From positions 1 to 6,852 of the forward strand of contig JAQVKJ010000068.1 of NCBI GenBank assembly GCA_028694715.1: a stretch of 6,852 nucleotides of DNA, given 5' to 3'. Positions 1 to 5,315 of the stretch are shown in pieces. This stretch comes from Weeksellaceae bacterium (GTDB lineage: Bacteria > Bacteroidota > Bacteroidia > Flavobacteriales > Weeksellaceae). The notes beneath the pieces were generated by a model, which saw only the letters and a program-made list of their open reading frames with translations, searched no databases and was not told where the DNA came from. Each line of letters starts with the position of its first letter. Position 1 is the stretch's first letter. The translations under genes and the position numbers were made by a program.

Positions 1-342
1 ATCGAAAAGGGGCTGGGTAATTATGACCCAAAAAAAGTAAGATTGGTTTTGGTTTCCATAGACCCTGAAACCGATACACCCGAAAAAATGGAAGAATATT
101 TGAAACTGAATGATTTTGTTGGAGAACAATGGTTGTTTTTGAGAAGTGACGAATCCAGCACCAGAGAATTCGCAAATGTACTTTCGGTGAAGTACAAACA
201 AATTTCTCCGATTGATTTTTCACATTCTAATATCATCAGCGTTTTTTCTGACAGAGGTGTGCTGACTTTTCAGAAAGAAGGACTGGACAGTGATGTGAGT
301 GAAATTGTCGGTGAGGTAAAAAAACAATTAAGAAATTCATAA
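1..342 (+). CDS. SCO1/SenC family protein, C-terminal part (partial)
   Basis: The frame is open from base 1 and gives 113 residues before TAA, so the start lies upstream of the window. SCO proteins are thioredoxin-fold periplasmic or membrane-anchored proteins that deliver copper to, or reduce thiols in, CuA-type sites. Visible here are the family block DPETDTPEKMEEY (fragment residues 21-33) and the SCO metal-binding histidine in DFSHSNIISVFSDRG (His75, codon 223-225). The CxxxC copper motif would lie N-terminal to the part seen, so metal binding cannot be confirmed. A cytochrome c gene follows after 16 bp, which suggests one operon. By inference the unit serves a copper-dependent respiratory enzyme, either a nitrite reductase or oxidase encoded upstream or the NosZ encoded to the right. 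The family call is fairly sure; the client enzyme is not. Confidence 0.85.
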   Translation: MEKGLGNYDPKKVRLVLVSIDPETDTPEKMEEYLKLNDFVGEQWLFLRSDESSTREFANVLSVKYKQISPIDFSHSNIISVFSDRGVLTFQKEGLDSDVSEIVGEVKKQLRNS

Positions 343-358
343 TTTAACAAACAAAACA

Positions 359-763
359 ATGAAGAGATTTATTTTAGCATTCGGATTTTTGGCCTTTGTA
401 TTCTCATGCTCATCCAACGAAAAATCAGTCGCTCAGGATGTCACCATCGATTACTCAAACGCTGATATAGATTATGCAGAACAAGCGGTCGAAACTGCTG
501 AAGTGCCTGGTATGGAAGATGGGCTTTCACTCATTGAGGGTTCTGATTGCCTGGCCTGCCACACGGTGGACACAAAGGTTATAGGACCGAGCTACCATGA
601 AGTTGCCGCAAAATATACAGTAGCTGACATCGAAATGCTGGCTCAGAAAATCATTGACGGTGGTGCAGGAAACTGGGGCGAAGTACCCATGACACCACAC
701 CCCGATTTGAATATGGACAAAGCAAAGACTATGGTTGAATATATACTTTCGCTAAAACAATAA
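359..763 (+). CDS. Lipoprotein monohaem cytochrome c (c-551/c-552 type)
   Basis: A 134-residue class I cytochrome c. A basic, hydrophobic signal ends at VFSC, so Cys17 is the likely lipidated residue; Phe at -2 makes the lipobox slightly atypical. About 35 acidic, low-complexity residues form a tether. The haem motif is CLACH (residues 64-68), followed by the IGPSY block (75-79), a GGAGNWG loop (101-107) and the axial Met111 in VPMTPHP, all typical of small c-551/c-552 electron carriers. The protein would shuttle electrons in the periplasm while anchored to a membrane. It begins 16 bp after the SCO-like gene with an A-rich leader and no Shine-Dalgarno, as usual in Bacteroidota, and is followed by a terminator. 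Its redox partner is not shown; a copper nitrite reductase or a terminal oxidase upstream would fit. Confidence 0.9.
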   Translation: MKRFILAFGFLAFVFSCSSNEKSVAQDVTIDYSNADIDYAEQAVETAEVPGMEDGLSLIEGSDCLACHTVDTKVIGPSYHEVAAKYTVADIEMLAQKIIDGGAGNWGEVPMTPHPDLNMDKAKTMVEYILSLKQ

Positions 764-784
764 TGTTTTTTAAAAAATGATTTG

Positions 785-817
785 AAGAGCAGTTCTGTAT
801 TGGAACTGCTTTTTTTA
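785..817 (+). terminator. Rho-independent terminator after the cytochrome c gene
   Basis: The arms AGCAGTTC (788-795) and GAACTGCT (803-810) pair perfectly around a 7-nt loop. A few A-T and G-T pairs extend the stem outwards, and a run of eight T (810-817) follows. It ends the SCO/cytochrome unit 20-odd bases after its stop codon and lies between two convergent genes. On the opposite strand the hairpin has a T-run only about 12 bases further on, so it may also work, less well, for the rluD transcript. Confidence 0.85.
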
Positions 818-821
818 TGAT

Positions 822-1859
822 TTAATCCGATATAGAACCCTTTGAATAGTTCCTCCATTTTTCTATCAGACTGCGCATGTCGTTGGGAATCGGTGATTCA
901 AAAAACATTCTCTCACCGCTGAGCGGGTGGCTAAAACCAAGTGTTTTGGCGTGCAAAGCTTGTCTGGGACAAAGACCAAAACAATTTTCCACAAATTGTT
1001 TGTATTTGCTGAAAGTAGTCCCCTTGAGAATTTTATCTCCCCCATATCTTTCATCATTAAAAATCGGATGACCCATGTGTTTGAAATGCACTCTGATTTG
1101 ATGCGTCCTTCCGGTTTCGAGTTTGCATTCGACCAGTGTCACATACAGGAATTCCTCCAACACTTTGTAGCGGGTAACCGCCGGTTTTCCGTGCGAACCA
1201 TCTTCAAATACCGCCATCAACAATCGGTCTTTCTGATGCCGACCGATGTTGCCTTCTATGATTCCGGATTTTTCTTCAGGGCTTCCACAAACCAAAGCAG
1301 TGTACAATCGTTCAATACTTCTTGACCTGAACTGTTCTGTCAGGCTTCTCATCGCTTGTTCAGTTTTTGCAATGACCAAAAGCCCACTGGTATCTTTGTC
1401 AATGCGGTGTACCAGCCCGGGCCGTTCGAGTTCTGCGGTCATTGAAGGCAGATTTTCAAAATGATATTTGAGTGCATTGACCAATGTTCCGGTATAATTA
1501 CCGTGTCCGGGATGTACCACCATGCCGGGTGCTTTGTTAATCACCGCCACCGATTCATCCTCGTAAAGGATTTCTATCGGTATATTTTGTGCAATGATAT
1601 CAATTTCTCTCGGAGCCTCATCCAACACTACCTTTACTTCATCTCCGGGTTTGACTTTATGGTTTGATTTCACAGATTGTCCATTGATCCGAATCCTGCC
1701 TTCTTCTGCAGCTTTTTGAATTTTACTGCGGGTGGTGTCCGGTATAAAATTCATCAAAAATTTATCAACCCTCAACGGTTCTTGTCCCTTGTCTGCTATG
1801 AAGAAATACTGTTCAAACCAGTCTTCATTGGTATCATTCGTATGTATATTCTCGGACAT
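822..1859 (-). CDS. rluD: RluA/RluD-family 23S rRNA pseudouridine synthase
   Basis: The 345-residue protein isomerises specific uridines to pseudouridine in RNA; RluD acts on helix 69 of 23S rRNA in the cytoplasm. An N-terminal S4 RNA-binding domain spans about residues 30-75 (from RVDKFL to KVKPGD). The catalytic domain carries HRIDKDTSGLLV, with the catalytic Asp154, and the GRTHQIRVH block at 250-258. Length and domain order match RluD/RluA enzymes that keep an S4 domain, but the exact target uridines cannot be read from sequence, so the symbol is by family likeness. The frame is open 47 codons further upstream. The ATG at 1859 was chosen because it starts a sensible N-terminus (MSENIHTN) one base after the PASTA gene's TGA (TGATATG), which implies translational coupling; the longer version would overlap the PASTA gene. 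Confidence 0.93.
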   Translation of the reverse strand: MSENIHTNDTNEDWFEQYFFIADKGQEPLRVDKFLMNFIPDTTRSKIQKAAEEGRIRINGQSVKSNHKVKPGDEVKVVLDEAPREIDIIAQNIPIEILYEDESVAVINKAPGMVVHPGHGNYTGTLVNALKYHFENLPSMTAELERPGLVHRIDKDTSGLLVIAKTEQAMRSLTEQFRSRSIERLYTALVCGSPEEKSGIIEGNIGRHQKDRLLMAVFEDGSHGKPAVTRYKVLEEFLYVTLVECKLETGRTHQIRVHFKHMGHPIFNDERYGGDKILKGTTFSKYKQFVENCFGLCPRQALHAKTLGFSHPLSGERMFFESPIPNDMRSLIEKWRNYSKGSISD

Positions 1860-1860
1860 A

Positions 1861-2817
1861 TCAATCAACAAATTCCACTCCGCCGGGTTCTTCCTTAGGA
1901 ATCTCTCGGTTCTCATTCTCGGTATCCTGAGTGTTCTGCGGGAGATCTTTTCCTTTGAGGTTGAACTCTTCTTCAAATTTTGCAGCTGACAGCGAGTCAT
2001 TGGGTCCGTAATTTCTGAATTGAATATCGAGTGCTCTGATATTGTCCTTTAATTCTGCAGCACTTTTTTGAGACAGCCACAAGTCAATCGGTAGTCCTTG
2101 GTCATAATTGTCTTCGGGCAGCGGGTATTGATAAAACACCATCAGTTTGCTACTGTCGGTCACTGTGCCTTCAATATTGATTCGGCCGTTTTCAAACTGA
2201 TTAGAAAAAATGGAAGAGCGTGCTTCATCAAGTGTCAGTCCGAGCAAGTCAGGGGTTTTCACTCCGTATTCGATTCCCTTGCCCAATACCAAATCCACTT
2301 TTGAGAATCTGGGCAATTCTGTTCCCAAGCTGATTTGTTTGCCTTTGAAGATGACGCCCAGCACCGCATCTTTTGCAATATCGGTTTTATAAATCGTGTC
2401 CCCCACTTCCAGACCGGCCAGTTTGAGCTGAGTAAATGCAAGTCGTTTTGATTTCCCTACAATGTCAGGCAGTGTGGTAGGCGACCAACCCAGTGGATTC
2501 GCCTTGATGAAAATCCTGCGGCCTTCTTTTACTTTGAAACCCTTTTCGGGGAAAAAATCAATCACTGTGTGTGGTGCGTACGAGGAATCAAATCTGACAC
2601 TGTCGATTTCATAAGTCAGCTTGAGATCTTCCAGCGTTTTCAAGGCCATAGAAAGTTCCATTGATTTGAGGTCAGGAATTTCTATTTCTTGGTTTTGATT
2701 GGTATAACTTTGGAGCCATATTTTGAAAATAAAATGATAGGCACCAAAGCAAATCAGCCCCATCAACATCAGGCTGACCCAGAATTGCCATTTGATAAAT
2801 GTTTTGAAGAAATTCAC
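1861..2817 (-). CDS. Membrane-anchored triple-PASTA domain protein
   Basis: A 318-residue protein with a short basic N-terminus, one membrane segment (about 11-35) and an external part with three PASTA repeats: roughly 46-106 (starts IEIPDL), 115-179 (TLPDIVGKS) and 187-249 (KTPDLLGLTLDEA). A charged, disordered tail of about 65 residues follows. PASTA repeats bind peptidoglycan or muropeptides in penicillin-binding proteins and Ser/Thr kinases; here no kinase or transpeptidase domain is attached. Such stand-alone PASTA proteins next to rluD (often also near D-Ala-D-Ala ligase) are common in Bacteroidota, and a cell-wall role is inferred. The start appears to be GTG at 2817: no in-frame ATG lies between it and the upstream stop, and the next ATG falls inside the membrane segment. 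It is the first gene of a two-gene unit with rluD. Confidence 0.88.
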   Translation of the reverse strand: MNFFKTFIKWQFWVSLMLMGLICFGAYHFIFKIWLQSYTNQNQEIEIPDLKSMELSMALKTLEDLKLTYEIDSVRFDSSYAPHTVIDFFPEKGFKVKEGRRIFIKANPLGWSPTTLPDIVGKSKRLAFTQLKLAGLEVGDTIYKTDIAKDAVLGVIFKGKQISLGTELPRFSKVDLVLGKGIEYGVKTPDLLGLTLDEARSSIFSNQFENGRINIEGTVTDSSKLMVFYQYPLPEDNYDQGLPIDLWLSQKSAAELKDNIRALDIQFRNYGPNDSLSAAKFEEEFNLKGKDLPQNTQDTENENREIPKEEPGGVEFVD

Positions 2818-2883
2818 GAAGTTTATTTTTAATTTATCGTTAATGTGTTGGTAGTCATTGATACAATTTCAACCGACCAAAGA

Positions 2884-2891
2884 CAAACTTA
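2884..2891 (-). promoter_or_regulatory. Candidate -7 box for the PASTA/rluD unit
   Basis: Read on the minus strand the bases are TAAGTTTG, a full match to the Bacteroidota -7 consensus TAnnTTTG. This predicts a transcript start near 2880 and a leader of about 60 nt. No clear TTTG or TTG is present at the -33 position, so the call rests on one short box and is tentative. Confidence 0.4.
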
Positions 2892-2943
2892 CACAAAATT
2901 TATTTTGACCCATTGTCCGGATACTAGTATTTGAATCAGAAAT

Positions 2944-3318
2944 TTATCTTTCTCTAAACAATTTACCTTCGGAATCTGGGGTAAACAATCTGCCACTGCG
3001 TCCGTCAACAAACATTTCCCAGCCGTATTCGCCGTCAGAAAATACAGGATTCCCTTTCTCACTGCTTCCTTTGGCGTCCAATTCTCTTTCCTCTCCATTG
3101 ACTTTCAGCCTCACACCTATTTCATCGTCCTTTGCAAAGTAGGTCAGGAAAATGGTGTCTCCTTTTTCACTAATCAGTATTCTTGAGACCACAGTCGGGT
3201 CTTGGTTGTGGCTGTTTTGTATATTTGTTTGTGCTTCCGGTGAATCGGATTTTCTGCTGCAGGCAGTCAGACCGATACATAAAATAATTAAAACAGATGC
3301 TTTGAGCAGATTTTTCAT
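2944..3318 (-). CDS. Small lipoprotein, possibly MliC-like (lysozyme inhibitor fold)
   Basis: The 124-residue product has a clean lipoprotein signal: basic MKNLLK, a hydrophobic core, and lipobox LTAC with Cys20 as the lipidated residue. A short polar linker follows, then a single compact domain. The pattern of that domain (GDTIFLTYF, then VRLKVNGEERELD, then SSEKGNPVFSDGEYGWEM, then SGRLF) recalls the MliC family of membrane-bound inhibitors of C-type lysozyme: short beta strands, a Ser/Gly-rich loop before a YSDG-like turn, and an aromatic strand. The likeness was judged by eye and is weak, so the function is unproven. It has its own candidate promoter and is 126 bp from the PASTA gene, so it may be transcribed separately. 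Confidence 0.75.
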   Translation of the reverse strand: MKNLLKASVLIILCIGLTACSRKSDSPEAQTNIQNSHNQDPTVVSRILISEKGDTIFLTYFAKDDEIGVRLKVNGEERELDAKGSSEKGNPVFSDGEYGWEMFVDGRSGRLFTPDSEGKLFRER

Positions 3319-3332
3319 AATTCAATTTTTGG

Positions 3333-3340
3333 CAAATATA
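3333..3340 (-). promoter_or_regulatory. Candidate -7 box for the small lipoprotein gene
   Basis: On the minus strand this is TATATTTG, a perfect TAnnTTTG box. A TTG lies 17 bp upstream (3360-3358), somewhat closer than the usual -33 spacing. The predicted start leaves a leader of only about 10 nt before the ATG at 3318, which is short but acceptable for this phylum. Confidence 0.45.
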
Positions 3341-3550
3341 CAATTTAGACTGTTCAACAATTAAAGTCACAATTTATAAACAATCAAAATAATTTTTTGG
3401 GGTTAAATAATCAAATTTCAGACCCATTCTGAAACCTGCAAAAGTAGATGTGAAAAATTTTGATAAAACCTTGTTTTAATTGGCTTAAATTCAATAAATT
3501 AAACACTTAATAAAGCTTAGAAAAATCACTAACAAAAGTCATATTCTCAC

Positions 3551-3566
3551 TATGACCTGAGTCATA
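3551..3566 (+). promoter_or_regulatory. Crp/Fnr-family operator (perfect palindrome)
   Basis: TATGACCTGAGTCATA is a perfect inverted repeat with 6-bp arms and a 4-bp centre. The TGAC-N4-GTCA core has the spacing of Crp/Fnr-superfamily sites (Fnr TTGAT-N4-ATCAA; NnrR/DNR TTGAC-like). It is centred between 3558 and 3559, about 41 bp before the start predicted from the -7 box at 3588-3595, the classic class II activator position. By inference an Fnr- or DNR-like regulator switches the nos operon on under oxygen limitation or N-oxide exposure. The regulator is not encoded in this window. Confidence 0.75.
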
Positions 3567-3587
3567 TAATCCGGCATTTAATAGGGT

Positions 3588-3595
3588 TATATTTG
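3588..3595 (+). promoter_or_regulatory. nos operon promoter, -7 box
   Basis: TATATTTG matches the Bacteroidota -7 consensus TAnnTTTG fully and points to a start near 3599. No TTTG or TTG stands at the -33 region, where the Crp/Fnr-type palindrome sits instead, as expected for an activator-dependent promoter. The leader to the cytochrome ATG would be about 170 nt. Confidence 0.65.
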
Positions 3596-3707
3596 TGATG
3601 AAAATGAGCTTGATTGTATTCGGGCTGTAAATAAAATTTGGTAAAAACTGGATAAACACTTAATTTAACATCAATAAAATCAAAGTTGAGTTGGACAGGG
3701 CGAAAAC

Positions 3708-3753
3708 GGGCTTCACGGCCTTCCAATTCATTGGAATGAATAAAATAAAGCCC
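3708..3753 (+). repeat. Nested inverted repeats in the nos leader
   Basis: An outer pair, GGGCTT (3708-3713) with AAGCCC (3748-3753), encloses an inner near-palindrome, TTCCAAT (3721-3727) with ATTGGAA (3730-3736), separated by two bases. The structure would end 20 bases before the cytochrome ATG. The DNA-level inner repeat could also be a protein site; in RNA its 2-nt loop would need to open to 4 nt. No known riboswitch is recognised. Confidence 0.4.
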
Positions 3754-3773
3754 ATTAAAAAATTAATTAAAAC

Positions 3774-4253
3774 ATGAGAAAATTTAAGTCTTTATCATTA
3801 AGCGTTTTTTCAGCAGCGTTTTTGCTCTCCTGTGGGGGTGGCGGAGACAAAACGGTTGAGAGCAGCAATCAATCCGAAACCGCTGATTCTTCTCCGTCAG
3901 ATTATGATCCCCAAAGAGGAATCGGGAAATGGGATGAAACCAATGTTGATGTCAGTAGTTTTGACGCAGCCATGGCTGCAGAGGGTAAAAAGATTTCTGA
4001 TACCAAATGTACTTCTTGCCACAAGATGACTGACGAAAGGCTCGTAGGCCCGGGTTGGAAAGGTGTCACCGAAAGACACAAACCTTTTTGGATTATGAAT
4101 TTCATTACCGAGCCCGACCCCATGATTGATGTGGATCCAAAATTACAAGAGCAATTGGAGCTTTGTTTGGTCAGAATGCCTAATCAAAATCTAACCGACA
4201 ATGAAGCCCGTGCAGTTTTGGAATTCATGCGCGAGAACGATGGTGCGCAATAA
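3774..4253 (+). CDS. Lipoprotein cytochrome c, likely electron donor to NosZ
   Basis: A 159-residue class I cytochrome c. Its signal ends in lipobox LLSC, so Cys20 is the lipidated residue, followed by GGGG and an acidic, Ser-rich tether of about 35 residues. The haem site is CTSCH (79-83), with a GPGW block at 92-95 and the likely axial Met135 in VRMPNQNLTD. A free Cys131 lies four residues before that Met. The gene is the first of the nos operon, behind the activated promoter, and ends 30 bp before nosZ. A cytochrome c gene next to clade II nosZ is a recurrent arrangement, and delivery of electrons from the quinol or bc1/alternative-complex level to the CuA site of NosZ is the natural role; this is inferred from position. 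The start ATG has an A-rich leader without Shine-Dalgarno. Confidence 0.92.
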   Translation: MRKFKSLSLSVFSAAFLLSCGGGGDKTVESSNQSETADSSPSDYDPQRGIGKWDETNVDVSSFDAAMAAEGKKISDTKCTSCHKMTDERLVGPGWKGVTERHKPFWIMNFITEPDPMIDVDPKLQEQLELCLVRMPNQNLTDNEARAVLEFMRENDGAQ

Positions 4254-4283
4254 CAGTGAGAATAACACCTAAAATTATATCAA

Positions 4284-5258
4284 ATGACAAAAGTAAAATT
4301 AATTGGATTAACTATTTGTGCGGCAGGATTACTCGCACTGAATGCTTGTAAGCCCAAGGGTGCTCAAAGCGCAGTTTCGGGTGATGCCGCTCAAAGGGTT
4401 TATGTGGCTCCAGGACAGTATGATGAGATTTACTCATTTACTTCAGGAGGATTTAGCGGACAGGTATCTGTCTATGGGATTCCATCGGGACGATTGTTGA
4501 AAGTACTCCCTGTATTCTCTCAAGATCCTGAAACAGGTTATGGATACAGTGAAGACTCCAAGCCAATGCTGATGACCTCACACGGTTTCATTCCTTGGGG
4601 AGACCAGCACCACCTTGCGATTTCACAGACAAACGGCGAGAACGACGGAAGATGGTTGTTTGCCAACGAGAACAACACACCTCGTGTGGCAAGATTGGAT
4701 TTGACAACCTTTACAACTGCTGAAATCATCGAAATCCCGAATTCGGCAGGGAACCACTCTTCGCCTTTCATCACAGAAAACACTGAGTATGTGGTAGCAG
4801 GCACTCGTTTCAGCGTTCCATTTGATGATGAAAATGGAGATGTCCCAGTGGCTTCTTACGGAGAAAATTTCAGCGGTGCAATTTCATTCATTAAAGTTGA
4901 CTCTGAAACCGGCAGGATGGACATTGATTTTCAATTGAAAACACCCCCAGTGAATTATGACCTGAGCCACACCGGCAAGGGACCAAGCAGTGGATGGTTT
5001 TTCTTCTCATCCTACAACACTGAGAAAGCATATACTTTATTGGAAGTGAATGCCTCCCAACGAGACAAAGACTTTATTCTGGCCGTAAACTGGAAGAAAG
5101 CTGCTGAACTGGCCAAAGCCGGAAAAGGCAGAACAGTTAAGACAAAATATGCACACAATGTTTATGATGAGTCAACCCATACGGCTACATCAGAACTCAA
5201 GGATGAAGTAACTGTGTTGGATGTTGTGGATTTGATTGACGAAGGAATTGCTTATTAA
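4284..5258 (+). CDS. NosZ N-terminal fragment (part of beta-propeller)
   Basis: This is the part of nosZ translated up to the premature TAA: 324 residues with the lipoprotein signal and roughly the first half of the seven-bladed propeller. Landmarks are SGGFSGQVSVYGIPSGR (54-70), the CuZ pair in WGDQHH (105-110), DGRWLFANENNTPRVARLDL (121-140) and His158. It has no third histidine of the clade I DxHHxH pattern (here DQHHLA), as seen in clade II. With three of seven CuZ ligands and no CuA domain it cannot be active alone. A start upstream of the ATG at 4284 is unlikely because the signal peptide begins there, 30 bp after the cytochrome stop. Confidence 0.85.
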   Translation: MTKVKLIGLTICAAGLLALNACKPKGAQSAVSGDAAQRVYVAPGQYDEIYSFTSGGFSGQVSVYGIPSGRLLKVLPVFSQDPETGYGYSEDSKPMLMTSHGFIPWGDQHHLAISQTNGENDGRWLFANENNTPRVARLDLTTFTTAEIIEIPNSAGNHSSPFITENTEYVVAGTRFSVPFDDENGDVPVASYGENFSGAISFIKVDSETGRMDIDFQLKTPPVNYDLSHTGKGPSSGWFFFSSYNTEKAYTLLEVNASQRDKDFILAVNWKKAAELAKAGKGRTVKTKYAHNVYDESTHTATSELKDEVTVLDVVDLIDEGIAY

Positions 5259-5265
5259 ATTCCTT
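5242..5265 (+). repeat. 8-bp perfect inverted repeat around the nosZ stop
   Basis: AAGGAATT (5242-5249) and AATTCCTT (5258-5265) are exact reverse complements separated by 8 nt. The premature TAA occupies the last two loop bases and the first base of the right arm. Confidence 0.7.
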
Positions 5266-5315
5266 GTCCTAAATCTCCTCACGGCACCGATGTTGACCCC
5301 ACCGGCGAATATTTC

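Larger units (their letters stand above)
3319..3773. other. Divergent intergenic region, 455 bp, AT-rich
   Basis: This stretch separates the leftward lipoprotein gene from the rightward nos genes. No credible gene was seen. It holds the lipoprotein promoter at its left end, the Crp/Fnr-like site and nos promoter at 3538-3595, and a leader of about 170 nt with nested inverted repeats at 3708-3753. The part between 3371 and 3537 is A/T-rich and shows nothing I can name. Confidence 0.7.

Noticed and set aside
927..1325. A 132-residue open frame on the plus strand
   Set aside because: It lies antisense to the rluD catalytic domain and has no recognisable features.
1860..2000. A 47-residue N-terminal extension of the rluD frame up to 2000
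   Set aside because: It would lie wholly over the end of the PASTA gene. The ATG at 1859, one base after that gene's stop, is a normal coupled start and gives the usual N-terminus.
2921..2930. Palindrome ATACTAGTAT
   Set aside because: It is only 10 bp in AT-rich DNA, with no T-run and no known operator likeness; chance is adequate.
3598..3630. A 10-codon open frame as a leader peptide
   Set aside because: Its ATG lies at or before the predicted transcript start, and the peptide has no run of regulatory codons.
5256..5258. Altered genetic code or a recoded TAA
   Set aside because: The other genes in the window end in normal TAA or TGA stops and need no reassignment, and Bacteroidota are not known to recode TAA in ordinary genomes.
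5242..5315. Frameshift or intervening element in nosZ
   Set aside because: The frame is identical before and after the stop and the conserved residues continue directly (IPCPKSPHG), so nothing is inserted or shifted.
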